The notes under the pieces: model-generated
The model's database searches: none
Told to the model about the DNA's origin: nothing
What the model saw: only the letters and a program-made list of their open reading frames with translations
Source of the DNA: Druceiella hillmani
Lineage: Eukaryota > Arthropoda > Insecta > Lepidoptera > Hepialidae
Direction of reading: 5' to 3'
NCBI GenBank assembly: GCA_039881145.1
Contig: JAYKKI010000003.1
Location: 9,073,501-9,137,500, forward strand
DNA: 64,000 nt
Translations under genes and position numbers: made by a program
Part shown: in pieces, positions 35,483-50,060 of the stretch
How the letters are laid out: each line of letters begins with the position of its first letter
Numbering within the stretch: the first letter of the stretch is position 1

Positions 35483-38007
35483 AAAGTGTTAGTGTAACAT
35501 ACAGGTGGTAGAATTGAGAAACACATTTATCTTCAAAGATTGATATAGAAATAAGAATGATATAAAGTTCAGAAATAAGAAAGAAATTCGTTTGTATATT
35601 TTGTACATAACTAAGTTAAATCCGTCACCTGGCCAAAACAAGAGACGAAGGAAAAGTAACTGGTTGGATCGTATCTAAAATTTACTAAAAATAGCAATAA
35701 ACTATCTTGTAAGTATATAAATGTGAGAGTCTAGTTTTAAGAAAATTAAGTTATGAATATGGGCAACGATACGAAAATGCCAAATTTTATTTCCGTATCT
35801 GTCTACATATCTACTCCATAACAATGGATATTAAAGTAGTATTATAGATTCATATATATGTATCTTATCTGGGTAAATCAAACACAATACAACAAAAAAT
35901 CACACAAGTCGTTATACATAAGTAATATTCATAAATTATTGTACATAATAACAACTTATTGATGATATTTGTTTTCGTTTATTTATAGTTTACTTTTTTT
36001 TCATATATTTATGTTACTCTACTTAAATACGCGTTTCCTTTATGTTTTCCTCGCATATCAAACAATTTTTCAGTAGTAGTGGATTTTTGCGTACGAAAAA
36101 ATGCCAGGGTTATAAAAAACAAGTACGGAAACACGATTAAGTGTGTATGCGTAGACCGCAACACAGATAGTAAAATTTTTATAATAATTAGTTTTGCATA
36201 ATTTTAAATATTTTAAAATTATTTTAAAATATTAACATTTACGGATGGCGTTAAACTATGTTAGTGATACGCTGTGTAGATCGATCTCGCTTTTATAAAA
36301 TATTCTTTATGGCGTATCGGTATCAAAGTGTAATGTGATTGAAATTTCAACAATAATTATGCTCATCGTTTCTTTTGTAAACATATTTTACCGATGCGCT
36401 AATGAACCAAGAGCTTATCGAGAATAGCTTCATAGTGTGATTCGAGCCTCAATTAATTTTTTTCTTAAGTAATAAATATTAGTTAAAGATCGTGAGAACA
36501 TAGATTATATTAAGAACGAATTTGTTAAATCTTTCGTTGTTTTATGGTTAATTATAAGTGATACTTCTTCTTAATAATAAGTGCCCCTTCTCTTCCAGAA
36601 ATTTTTTTCAATGTCCGTTAGGTAACTGGATTGTTTCGAATTTAATTTAATAACGGTGAAGAGGGCAAAAATGTAACTGAGGAATTCTTTGTTTATATTT
36701 CAATTTATAAGTACGTAAAATAAATCCCATTTAATTTTTTTTCTTATCATGTTGTGAATTGTCAAGTAAGCATATTTATTTGTTAAGAATCTTTTAGTGT
36801 TATCAGGATTCTATGACTACGACACTTTTGTATTAATACTGTTACTGGTGTCATTTAATCTTACTTTAAGTTATTTAAGTTTCATTAATTACCATAATTA
36901 ATTATATATGGGTTATATTAGCTATGGAAGCATCAATAACAAGGTTTTGTTTCTTAAACATATTCTGAAAAATTCAGATCACTGATTTTCTTAACATCAA
37001 ATATAGTTTGCAAGATTACTTTGAACAGCATAACACAGAGCGTTTTAGCTATATACTATAGACTAGCTTATTTGTAGCGAAAAAGGAGAGAGACAGAGCG
37101 ATTGAGAAGAAAACCTTATTTAGAAGAGGAATCACATAGAGGTAAGATTTTAATCTAAATGTCAACGGTAGTGACAATTAATAAATATTGAACAATTCGT
37201 CGTGGTAGCAGATCAGAAGCGCTCATTATCATTAAGCAGTTCCTTAAAGGTTTGTTAAAAGTATCTTCAAGTGCAAATGGAACACTTCACTTAGTTACGA
37301 ATAGAAGTCAATGGTTATAACCTTAATAATGATCGAAGGAATAAGGGTGCATTTGTTGAATGAAAATAAATGAGAAGTATTTAAAATATTCTCTAATATG
37401 ACTCCATCCTTGACATCTATATATAACTTTATGTGAAGTGACTTCGTCCTTTTAAATTTATAAATATCCATAAAAATTTTAAAGTATGAACAAAAGTCAA
37501 GTGTTGATTTTTAAAAAGTGCATGATTTATTGAAATTATTTTTTTATTCAAGGTAATCATAAATTTACGTTTATAGCGTTTCACAAAATACCTTAACGCA
37601 ATCTATACGTAAATTAATGTAGTATTAATGTTTTTAAATAACTTGAAAGTATTGAAAGTTATGGGGAATTAATTTATTTTAAAAGTTTTACGTCTATAGG
37701 GTAGTCTATCCGCAGATACTTAATTGTATTTTCTGGCGTATATTTTATATAATCTTGTGATACTTTCGTACTCAAAAATCAACTTCCAGTGAAACATAAA
37801 TATACATTATTTGGAACTACCTTTAAATTCATAACTCTTTACGTAACTTATTATTTATTTTATAGAAACAAGATTTAATATAATCTTCTCACTTTCATCA
37901 CACTTAAATTGATATACTTACATATCACGATCAAAACCTTTAAAACTCACATCCGTCACTCTATGTAATATCTTAAAAGATGAATTTGCTTTATAAATAT
38001 TAATGAC
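35483..38007. other. No gene seen
   Basis: AT-rich. It includes a 12 bp-arm AT hairpin at 36207-36233. No exon was found. Confidence 0.5.
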
Positions 38008-38015
38008 ATATATAT

Positions 38016-38065
<50 letters not shown>

Positions 38066-38068
38066 ATG

Positions 38069-38103
<35 letters not shown>

Positions 38104-38166
38104 ATATATTTATATATATATATATACATACACATGTGTATATGTATATATTTAAACACATATATA
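38008..38166. repeat. (TA)n/(CA)n compound microsatellite
   Basis: TA repeats interspersed with CACACA, TATGTA and TACATG units. The array is close to self-complementary. Confidence 0.95.
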
Positions 38167-40790
38167 CCCAATAAATTATTACTATCTTCTAACGTACGTT
38201 TGATATTCCAAGGCCGAAGAACATAAGGGTAAACATTTCTTTATAAAAGGCAGCATCCATATGCTCATATTGAAATAAACAAAGCACATTTAAAGAAATT
38301 AAGGTAATACGTATAATTAGGTGGAAATTGTAAAAACATTTAGATCAGTTTTCAAAGTATGAACAAATTTTTAAGTACTGTTAAAATTAACTCTATACAC
38401 TTCTTGGGATAATGAAACTATAAGCGCTTGGTTTTAAAAAGATACCCTAATGGCTTTTTTTCAGAACTCGATGAATTAGTAAAGGAATCTTAAATAAATG
38501 CGTAATTTTAGAAAGCCTGAACGAAATAAATTTTCCTTCGCAAAAATATTAAAGCAATCAGATACCAAATTATTTATAGCTATGACGGGCCTGAGCAAAA
38601 TTACTGAATTCATGTTAATAAAATCATCATTATTAGATTGGAGGAAATGATGAGGAAAATTTTAGCGAATAATGATTTTTATTAAGTTTACTGAAACGGA
38701 AGTAAAAAAGTGTATACGTCATATTATTAAAAAAATGTAATAATTTTCAATTAATGCAACACAACAAATTTCAAATTAATCTTCATCATTGTCACCTTAA
38801 TTCGTGTGAAATACTTTTCCATTAAATATAAGATTATATCAAACTGCGCGCCAATTTGTTTTTTTTTTCATTTTCTTATTGATATATTGTTTATGAAGTA
38901 CAATGGAGGTGTATTTTTTTACAGACATTTTAACTTAATTGTCAAAAGTAGTAAAGTTTTAATCACATAAAAAGTTATAAAATAGCTCTTCCTAATATTT
39001 TAATCAAAGGGAAAAATTGTCCATTCAGTTGTTCATTTTGTTAACGGAAGTAGCGAATGTAATCAATTACATGTATATTTGATCATAAAATAATAATAAT
39101 ATATGCAAAACAACATTAATTTGTGTATATTTATAAGACAAATTTGTTTATAAAAATATCAAAAAGGCTATTCTGAAATTTAGTACACGAAAATTGCGAA
39201 AAAAATCTTTTTATCTCCACAAGAACACAAGCATCGCTTACTCCGATAATCCAATTTACGTATGATAAGAAATATTTTTTTTCTTCTGTTATCTTTTTAT
39301 TTTCAATTATTTAGTCACACTAACTTAACTTCGTAACATATTTTAAATCCTAAGTGGTTAAAATGTCTACGAACTCGAAAAAGATTCAGATAAATGTTTC
39401 AAAGAAAGTCAAGATAGGAAAGTATAAAGAACTTTAACGATAAGAAATTTGTTTTCTAATATTTTTATTAATTTAAAAATGGAAATTTTACATACACAAA
39501 CATCAATCTTGAGTAAATTTTCAATAAAATTTTGTTAATAAGATTATTCTTTAAAGGTTTCAAATAGGAGTGCAATATGTTTATAACTACGGTTGTATTA
39601 TTTTTATTTCAATATCGAAAAACTCTGGTAGCGAATTTGCGTTACTCGTAAATATTTATAAATATAACTAAATGATAAAAAACAAATATAACATAAGAAG
39701 AATCTTATATTATATGGAAGAAAGTCTCATTCCAATGAATTAAAATTCTTCATAATTGGCTTACTTCAATTACAATTGATTCAAGGTTCTGACACTCATT
39801 TCCTCCTCTCGAGAAAAGCCGACAGTCAGCATTAAGGATTTCAGCTAAATATACATATTCCTTAACTTAGCTCTAAGTGCCATAAATAACATTAACCGCT
39901 TAAAATTTAATCCTTCATTTTGAATAACAACTTAGGTGTTTCTATAATTTCGGCTCAAATGTTTCTCTTGAATTGTCTTTTAATGCAACGGAGTTATGCC
40001 ATTTTCCGTTTAACTAGAAGATGGTAGCAATTTCTACTTAATGTATTCTACAAGTTTAGTACGTGAGATTGCATGATAGTGCTGTTAAGCATTCATACTT
40101 CAGAAACAGTTTCACATGTTTATTTAGACTACTCTTCTATATGCTTATATTTCTAATGAATCAATTTCAGAGTTTGCACATAAATCGAAAAGCATAAAAA
40201 TTAAAATTTATTGAAACTAACAATAGTATTTAGCTTTATCCTGGTTATGAATTGAAATATTTTGTATAGTATCACAGTTTGTAACTATCAGACATGATAA
40301 TAGATAAGTATTACTGACAAATTATGGGGCTTCTGATTTGTCAAATAATATTCACTTACACTTATGTCACAAAGTTAATATTTGGGATTGTTGAGTATAT
40401 GTTGATTAGTATATATGTGTTACCAATAAGTACCGCTAGTCTTACGTGGCCCCACAAGGCAATGATACTTAAAAAAATATTTATATGGTCTGACACGTTT
40501 TCTAGAAATCTAATTTCCCAGGGTTTTATCTACAATTATTTTGAAACAGGGTATTCAAAATAATCACATAACTTTATGATGTCATTTACAAAGAATCATA
40601 ATGGCCAAAGGCAATTACTGTCCTGATTTTGGTTTTAAAGTTTTACTTTCCTTAAGCACGTTGCTGCACAATTCTAACAGGATTTATTTTACAAAATCAG
40701 AAGAGCAATACTTACCCTGAGTGCAGCATCTGATATTCAGTTGTTTTAATTATGTAGCAAACAATACCAAACACATCAAATACATTAAAC
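38167..40790. other. No gene seen
   Basis: AT-rich sequence with short chance frames. Confidence 0.5.
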
Positions 40791-42060
40791 GTCGAGGAGT
40801 TGCGTATATCTTGGCTATGGAATTACGCAAAACACGTGGTACGGACATACATAGATCATGTGCTGAATAAAATGAGCCTAAAAACGACATGTCTACCATT
40901 AAATATACAGAAGCTGTATTGAAAATTATCCTATTTCAAATACAGAAATAAATCGAATAAGTAGACATAATGCCAATAAAACTGCTCGCTGCGTAGTACG
41001 AACCCATACCAGCATGCTTACCATTGAGCGTTATGGGGGTAGTCGCGGCTACTTGCCGGCATCAGAATTGAAACGTGCACATCTCACAAAGTCAAAGGTC
41101 TCACCAGGATAAATTTAACTTGCTCCTTGGTAAGTTGCTGCAAACACCTTTTGGTATCGTCCGACATGTAAAGATGTAAGTTTGTTTCTCGCCTCTATTA
41201 AGTTATTAAGACCATATTTCAACCCCATCGCATCACGTAAAACGAAATCCTTTATCAAGATAAATAAAATGTGCTCAGATAAGATAGGATTACTATTGGT
41301 CGTTATGAAGTTACAATTACCGCCTTTGTCACTATCACCAGGTTATAGCCGTCATTCCAGATCAAAAGTATTCCCAATACAAGCTAAACGTACTCAAACA
41401 CGGTAAGGCTACTCTTTGATATTATGGCGTTAATAGAACAATCTCTGGTAATATCATAAGACCATTTATGTTAGGTAAAATCAAAGGACCGGCCAAGCGG
41501 AAATAATCGTGTACAATGCGACGTTTGTACTATTCCCAAGTTTGAAGTTATTATGGTAATTTTTTAATTAAATAAATGTATTCAAACATGATAGAAAAAT
41601 GGTGACGTGAAGAAGTTATTACGACTACATTTTGGCACTATCATCAGAGATCCCATCAAGATTAATTAAACGTGTCTCAACGTGATGGGTATATTTATAT
41701 AACGGAGCGTAGCAAGCTCCGTTATAAAGTTACTGTTATCATTTTTAAAGCCATTTTATGATCATGAACGTCATGAGGGACCAAAAGTCTTGCAAAGTCG
41801 AATTAAATGTATTGATACACGATGGGTCTGGTATTCGCCATTATGGAGTTACCTTGATCACGTTACGGCAATATTATCTGAACATAAACCTCATGCGAGA
41901 CTTTCTAAGACGAATTAAAGGTACCCAAAAATATGAAATTATTATGACCATCTTCCGACCCCATAGAATCAATAATACTATATCGATCGATAATACTATA
42001 ATTATATATTCTTGCAAATTTTCAGCCCAGTCCGTAAAGGGAAGTTAGTTAAAATTTTCT
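40791..42060. other. Block of mixed composition, unclassified repeat debris
   Basis: Composition is less AT-rich than the flanks. Related short words recur (TTATGAAGTTAC near 41302, TTATGGCGTTAA near 41422, TTATGGAGTTACC near 41839; AAGACCAT-TT near 41208 and 41459). Two chance frames of 74 and 96 codons lie here. The pattern hints at a decayed tandem or mobile repeat, but I could not fix a unit length. Confidence 0.3.
41698..41726. repeat. GC-rich short hairpin
   Basis: TATAACGGAGC, loop GTAGCAA, then the exact reverse complement GCTCCGTTATA. It looks like a factor-independent terminator without a T-run but lies in eukaryotic non-coding DNA. Confidence 0.85.
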
Positions 42061-43439
42061 TCTATGATTTAAATTAATAAAACATCCTTACTGGCAATAC
42101 AAACGAGGGAAGTTAAATAAAGCTTGTGAAATAATAAAAAGGAAGAACAAACCGAAGATGCCTTACCACAGATGATATGTCGGGAAACTCCGGCGTGTCG
42201 CTGTTCCAGTTTTTTTAAATAGACTATATCATTTCTAAGATATATTTATGCCTTAAACTTAAAAATTAAATCACGATTTTTCTTTTATTAGTGTAAATTA
42301 AATTTACTGATTACCTGATGCTTTTTTTGATAATCTAAGGCAAATATTGCTAAAAGTAAAGATGCGTAATTACAGATTTAGTATAATCGATTGAAAAAAT
42401 CCCGTTTTATAGATTCCCTAAGTTTTTCGAACTTCTTTTTCATTTTCCAAGGCTTTGAACTTAACGCCAAAACTAGTTTTAAAGTAAGCAGATGTTTTAG
42501 AACAGAAATATTTGCTTACAAATGTAAAACAAAAAGTTCTACCTTCTGGTCATGGGAAGGAATTAGGATAAGACTCAAGTCTATGATGTACTGGTTGACG
42601 CATATAGACAAAACAATTTAGTACGGAATAATAGTGTTGGTATAAGTTCTTGAAACTATTGATCACAATTAAACGGTTAGCTACCAGAATCTATCAATAA
42701 AATCAATGGAAAAATAAATCACAATACTTGTCGTTTTGAGCTTACGCTAACAGAATTCCATAGGCATTTGCTGACTATGTAAAGTTTTATTAGTAGCATT
42801 TTTGATCATTTCCTAATTCCTAATTTTTATTGTTATTTATTTTAAGATTCCTTATTTATATGTCATATCAATATTTTAAATCAATATTTATCGGTACGTT
42901 ACATATGTGTAACATAAGGGAGTAATAATAGGTTAAATTAATATAATGCAAGAAACTAAATTTATAAGAAATTCTCTTTTGATAGTAAAATCAGCTTTAG
43001 GTATCTTTTGGTGGAATTTAAAATGTCCATGACTGTTAGATGTCAATATGTAGGTACTATATACAAATGTCAAAGGTTTCGTTCGACATTATTCTCAAAA
43101 GAAAATATTAGACTAAATTTGATTAATTTAAACGCTCCTACCAAAAATAATCGCTATATTTTGTTAATTCCCAGACAAGTTATATTCTAGTTTTATGAAA
43201 ATTAATTTTTTTTTAATAACGTTTGCTAACACATTTAAATTAATTAACTAAAAACATAATATTAAGAAAATATTCTGAGTATTCTATAATTGTATAGTTA
43301 TATTTTATTGCTCATACTTGAATATAACAATCGTTTACAAGTTTTTAAATCAATTCCGGTTCGGTTTATAGAAAATGGCTGTGAATATTCTTAATAATAT
43401 GAATATAGGTAAAGCGAGGTATAAGTTATAGTGACGAAT
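42061..43439. other. No gene seen
   Basis: AT-rich sequence; frames of 60-76 codons show no family features. Confidence 0.5.
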
Positions 43440-43640
43440 AAGGACTAACTAGCTGCATGACATTTCTATCGCAACACCGAGTCAAATAGGTCAGCGCTTC
43501 GTTAACACGCACTACGTGACAAGGCTGACAACTGTCGGTAACTCAATTATTCATAATAATTCGGTCTTTTGCAATCGAATCTACGCATTATCATTACCGG
43601 AGTCTGGGTCGCATCGGTAACCTCTTCCGTATTACCATAT
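43440..43640. other. GC-richer island
   Basis: About 200 bp with several CG words (CGCTTCGTTAACACGCACTA, CCGGAGTCTGGGTCGCATCG) stand out. No exon boundaries or repeat kinship were recognised. Confidence 0.3.
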
Positions 43641-46600
43641 TATTAAATAGTTGGCCAAAATCAAGATGCTGAAGGCGCCTCACGTTTTAGGAATACCAAA
43701 TAAGCTCTGAGAGGGAACGTCATATTTAATTTGGAGTATTGTCTCCTCGACCTAAGCTTATTATTGTATACAGTTATCTGTCTGCCACCGTTATTAAATT
43801 GTTACATAGTCTATTTTGTTTACCCTTACTTATACACGCAATGATTAGGGTAATAAGTAAAGCTTTCATTTTGATTTATTCATCTCATATCTACCCTCTA
43901 ACGTAACCTACGTTGTTAGATTATGGATAAATATCACTTAGGTAGCCACGCAAAATCAATTTTGCTTTTGTTTGATAATTCATTTTATAAATGTATTACT
44001 CTACGAACGCCCGGAATTATTAGATGTTAATTTGGTAATTTGAAATTATTTCTGATTTATTAACTTTATTAAATATATTTCTAATATTACTAAGTACATT
44101 AGTATGCTGATTGAAAAAATGAATTATAGTTTATTTAACATTATCACAATTAGGAACAGGACTACGCTTATTATTTAATTTGCAAAACTGGTTGCTTAAA
44201 AATCAAGAAAATTTCGAGCATATGTACTTTATTAAATCTAATTATATTATTAAAATTTCAAATATTTAAGCAAAAAAGGTACTAGTGACAATGTAACAAA
44301 CCAAGTGCAATCATCCTTGAGACAATGCGACATAACAAAAATTTTCAACTTTTCATAACAAAAACTTAAATTAAAATGTGCGTGTGCTTTGTTATGACCA
44401 TTAACATCATAATAAAGTAAGAGCTTAATCTAAGCTAACTATATACAATATGAATTATTCGATATATAAAACGAAATTAGTCTCGAAATGAACATTTAAA
44501 AAAGAGTTTGCATTAACAAGTCAATTGTACGTTTTATTCATGGTAGAAATAAAAATACTAAAAATAATTTTATATTCTTTGACATTATATTGTAATTAAA
44601 TAGCCCTCCTTCTCTATTTTATGCCATCAAAAAGGGACGATGAATGTGTTTTGTATTATTCGCTTTTCCCTAAAATAATAATTTATTGCTAGCAATTTTC
44701 GAAAACGCTAAATTAAGGGTTTCTTTCATTATTTCTATTTGAGAGGGTAACATTTGTCATACTCATTTTCACAACTTCACCCTTTTAATTTCGGAAAATA
44801 TTTTTTTAACAAGCGCCTAGAAGCCAAAGTAAACATACGTGGCAAATTTTTAGTTCGAGGTTTTGTACTTCTGTGAATTTTGTAATACTCACTCAGTGGT
44901 GGTATTTAAATTTGATGCAGGTACATTTATGATATTGTATTTAATTTTGTATACATTACAAATTATATTTATTTCCTTAAAAATTCACGTTTTCTGCATA
45001 GTTAAAAATTATGGATTAATAGTTATTGTACATTTGGGTGCTATTATAAATGAAAGGGAAAAAATAGCTTGAAGCAACGGGGCAAATAGGATTGAAATAT
45101 AATGATAAATGGTATTTCCATATAAAAAATCGGAAACCAAAATCCATCGATGAAAGCAAGCCTTTCTATAGGCAACGATGTATTAATATCTTCAGTTGTA
45201 AAAGAAGCAAAGTCTCGAATTAGTGGGTGTGAATAAAATTTCGGGATTGAAAAAAGACGTGGAGGAAGCGGATGAAGTTGTAAAAGGAAGAAACTGGCGG
45301 CAAATTGAGTCATCTAAAAGATGGCGATAATAAGAGATATAAACATAAGCGTAGGGTTTAATTTTTGGAAGGGGCTAAACAATTTTTACACAGGAAATTA
45401 TTGGATTAAAACAATCTTAAAATAGAATCAGATCAGTACCACCATTGAGATAACACTTTTGTACGTTAACAGATTTAAACAATTGTAAATTTTGTAACTT
45501 AATAAATTGTCAATTATTTTCGATTGCAAAATCGCAAAGCTTTCTTTAACTTTGAATATTTGTCTAAAATATATATCAGTATTTCAATGTAAATAGTCGC
45601 TGAATATAGACTTTTTTAACTGTATATAATATGTAAATAATATTTAAATAAAGAACTCGACTCAAATACCTAAATTTTCCTGCTTATTCTTTAAAGTGAA
45701 TTACAAAGATATGACATTTAGACATATATCGGTTTAATAATATTAAATTAACAAGGTAACTTTAATATATATAACAGCAACGCTTTTTCAATTTTTTTAT
45801 CAAATTTAATTTTCGACGTAGGAATTATCGACATAGTTTAATGAGATGATAACACGAAAGCAGAAAATTATCGGTTACATATAGTATGAATCTTTTCGGT
45901 AATATCAGATGCAAATTTCTTCTCAAGGCGTGTACGTCTTTGTTTGTCTAAGAATAAAACCTGTCAAAGCAAAACCTGAATCTTATTGGTATAGAAATAC
46001 GGATGAAAATTTCATGAGCATTATTTTTTTATTTTTTATTTAGATATTTATTTAGTTACACTGAACATACAAAAAGTACATGGCAAACAGTAAAAGTACA
46101 TGGAAGACAGTAAATAAATTTAACAATGATTTAGATTATCTAATGCATTACTTGCGAAGAATCTGAAAGTATTGAGAATATTATTTTAACATACAACCTA
46201 CATTATTTATACTGATAAACTCTTAAATACAATTGCCATTTATTACCATTATCACTCAAATACGTAGGTATGGGCGTCCGAAGATACATATTCGTAATAA
46301 AAGAAGCGTCCTCTACATCGATATGCTTAGATATTGCAGTGTCCTCTTTAATTTTTAATAATCCGGTTGTGCTTGTTTTTACATTGAATTGTGACCACAG
46401 ACTCTAACCACTTTTAAACTAACGTATCGATAATTCCTTACATTCCATATTATGAGTCGAAACCTGTGTTTGTTAATTTTTTGGATTCATTATAAAAATG
46501 TCATTACTAATTTCATTGAATGTACAAATTAATATTTTCATCAATAAGCCTGGTGGTTTTACAAACGCAGGTATATAAATTTAACACAAGCATATGCTGC

Positions 46601-49600
46601 CGCTATCACAACAATAAATATTTGCTGCCACATAAAAACTCAACATTCCACCATAAGAATTCAACATTTCCAAGGCAGATAGGGTAAATAGCAGAGATAG
46701 ATATTATAAGTAAAAAAGAAAAAGCCCATATTCATCACCATAAATAATAAGCAAGTGGTAAATAAATATTCTTTCATAATTATTGATTTATAAATTACGG
46801 ATCGAGTCACTGTCTAATTTACATATTTAAAGAAACGTGACATGGATTTCAGTGGGTACATTATTTGAATATATTGAATATTTTGGTTAGGTAACTTTAT
46901 TTATTTTTTTCTTTGTTTTAAATTATAATACCTTCTAGCTCACTAGATTCCTAGAAATTTTTTGTCTTGTGGTAAATATCCGTTTTAAATTACGAATTAA
47001 ATTATAAAGCATTGAATTAAATAATTTTTTGATAAATACAGGTAATTCTCTGCATTGCACATCATGTATATTACTTCTTATTGGTTTTCAATAAAGTAAT
47101 TTTGTAGCACGTGCAATTTTCGTGAAATTAATTAAAAGACTCGTGTATTTTTGTAACAAAATGTATCTATAAGAAAATGTAAATATCTATTGAATGATAA
47201 TGAATGCAAATATTTAGTTATTATACATTTTCTAAGTCTATTAAAATCACTTGTCACTTTTTATGGTTAAATTATTAAAAAATATCTGAAAAAAATGCAT
47301 AATACTATAAAAATATAATTAAGATTACTCAGAAAATCCGATTAATACAATGAAATCATAAGATTCTTTATATTTTTAAAAACTCATTGCCAAATATATT
47401 TATTAGAATATTTATCGTTGGAACAAGATAATAAATGTGTATTAAAATTAATAGTCCTGACACTAAAGATTATTCCAAAATAAATTATCCAAAAACTCGA
47501 CGGATAGGGTATCTATCTAGGGTATCTATTTCATTCGATGGTACCAAAAGTCACAAGATTTCAATACCTAATTTTTTATTATTAGAAAGTCCTAAAAGAA
47601 AAAGCGTACAATAAAAATATTAAAATCAACTCGTACTCACTTTTAAATATTTATCAATTTCCATTGAAAGAATAAGTTTTCTCCGTAACTCGAAATATAT
47701 TAGTGAGCTTATTATTTATCGTTGATACTCTTGTTTAAATATTCATCACGCTATTCAAATATAATATTCAATTATGGTGTACTTTATAAAGGAGAATACA
47801 CTTAGTGAAAGCACTTTGGGCTCTCTATCAAGACAAAAAATTAAAATTTAAAGAAGTAAGAAATGATACGTTTATTTTACTAGATGCCTAACTACTGTCT
47901 CTTCTCTAATAAAGTTTTTCGTCTGAAGGCCGTAAACATAGAAATGGCCTGGAAACAATCCGGAAAATTTTACATTAAGACGGTCTGAAATTGTTGTAGC
48001 CATTTGTTGAAGCCTGAGTTTCTAAAATGCGAAATAAATTTAAGTTGCGCTTCAACACGTAATTGTTATTTTCAATCATTTCATTCTCTTCAATTTAAGT
48101 AATTTAAATACAAAATATCGAGTTATTCAGAAAATAAAATCTGTTTATATGTGGTAATATACTCAGAGAGCAACAATTTCCTTTGCTTTTTAGAATCAGT
48201 TTTATATTTTTAAATAGTAAAATTCACGTTTGTCAAAATTGTCAGTGTTAGGATATAAATAGCAATGACCATGAAACGTCTTTTTTTGTTAGTATTTTCA
48301 TTAAACTATTTAACATCCACTTTATGTTTATATGACAGACCCTTTAGCCTAGTAATAAAAGGATTTCAACTGTAGAAAGAAAATAAATTATTCATATTCA
48401 TCACATTGTCTAACCGCTAGTAAATTACATTTGAATTTGTTCTTCGATGCCAATAGATTGTATTAAAGAAGGATTTACATAGGTCTTTATGCATGTATTA
48501 ACTTGTTATTTACGAGGAGAACTCGCTCTATTCATATGCACTTAAGAATATTTACGGATGCATTGTAATTCTACGACTCTCTCCAAAGGTTAATTAGATT
48601 TTTCTTAAGCGTAATAAAGTAATTTGATTATTTTAAATGTATAGACATTTAAAATTTATAAATGTAAATTGGCCAAAATAATTTTCTATTAAAATATCAA
48701 AATTATCTTATAAAATTACCTATTAAAATATTAATATGAATTTATCCGAACTTTCACATACACGGTTAAAAAGCAGGGATGGATTCATTGCATATAATTT
48801 TAAACACCCATATATTAGAAGGCAATAACCATTTAACTAGACATTTTTGCTCAGATGCAGCTAGATATTTTTGCTTAGATAGAGCTTCATGGTGTTTTAA
48901 CGCATAAGTATTTTATCTCTGAATTTAATTGAATACACGGTGATCTTGAAAAAAAAATTGAATTTTTTTTCTTCATTTCCATGCTTGATGAAATTTTACT
49001 TAGTTTTCCTGAAATTACACAAACTATGAGCTGTCATATACAGATGGATAGAAAGACAAAAGAAAATTATAAAGGTTCGCTTTTTTGGCATGTAACTGGG
49101 AAATTTTTAAAAGTATTCCGCCATATTGGTATATAGTTAAAGTTATTAAATGGAATAAAAATTTGTAATTCATAAGTTTGTCTATGCAATTATTCCACGA
49201 CAACTGCAACTTTGAGTCATAACTTCGCTGGCGTAGAAAATGGAAAAAAAAATTTCGTGAAATTAATTTGGTGAAAACATGCTTTTATGAAAAAAATATG
49301 ATTAATTTAGATTATACTGGAAAAGCCTACGTTGTTTCCAATGCACACAAATGACGAAGTAACGTGAAAAGAAGCCTCTACGCTGTAGTCAACCTTAGGT
49401 TCACATATTACGGTTATATATTGTTACATACTCGCGATCCCTACCGCGCTTTGATCTCTAGCAGGATGATTTGTTTTCATTACCAAAAGAAATTCTATTC
49501 TTGGATACATGTGTTATTTTGTGTTAATATGCTTGAAATAGGGAAATTTGTGTGCAAATTTTTAAAGAAATTGGTTAAGTAGTTGAAGTGTAAAATCAAT

Positions 49601-49799
49601 ATAAACAAACTCACTTTCACATTTATAGTCTTAGTTAGAATTCTTATAACATGGGATTATATCCGGTGGACACATATCTATTCTCATTCTGGTTAAAGCT
49701 CCAGTACACCAAATTTCTATATGCTTCAACACATAATTGATATTGCGTACCTAAGCACACAAAGTCAACCAATAAAAACACTTTCTCTGCAAATTGAAT
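43641..49799. other. No gene seen
   Basis: About 6 kb of AT-rich DNA. A mildly GC-richer patch lies at 47890-48010. The 89-codon minus-strand frame at 45044-45313 has no signal or family features. No RNA gene was found. Confidence 0.5.
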
Positions 49800-50060
49800 T
49801 GCGTCCATATTTGTACGAATCGAAATCCCTTATACCCTTTTAACCCCGTTCGCAATAAAAACGTTGGGCGTTATTATTGACATTAACACTTGTCCCCGTA
49901 ACATCCTGCGCTTAGGCAGACTTGTTTTATTTCGAAAAAGGGTAAAAACGACTACCGATATGGTATGCGCACATTGAAATTGTTTTACGCTGTTTCGTGT
50001 AGAGCCGGATATGCCATGTACGCACACAATGTGCCATGAATATTTCATGTAAACCGGGTG
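49800..50060. other. GC-richer island, possible conserved non-coding element
   Basis: About 260 bp with mixed composition, including CCTGCGCTTAGGCAGA and GTGTAGAGCCGGATATGCC. A 72-codon minus-strand frame exists but is not bounded by convincing splice sites. Unclassified. Confidence 0.3.

Noticed and set aside
35314..35511. 65-codon plus-strand frame
   Set aside because: Antisense reading of the tRNA-derived SINE; a similar start appears at 25613 for the same reason.
36207..36233. 12 bp-arm AT hairpin
   Set aside because: Only A and T; expected by chance in such DNA.
40990..41040. Minus-strand tRNA-like words GCTCAATGGTAAGC and GGTTCGTACTAC
   Set aside because: The two box-like words are too close together, the stems do not pair, and no SINE body follows. 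Chance or a very old fossil.
45044..45313. 89-codon minus-strand frame
   Set aside because: No signal peptide, domain, splice site or repeat motif; length is within chance for this window.
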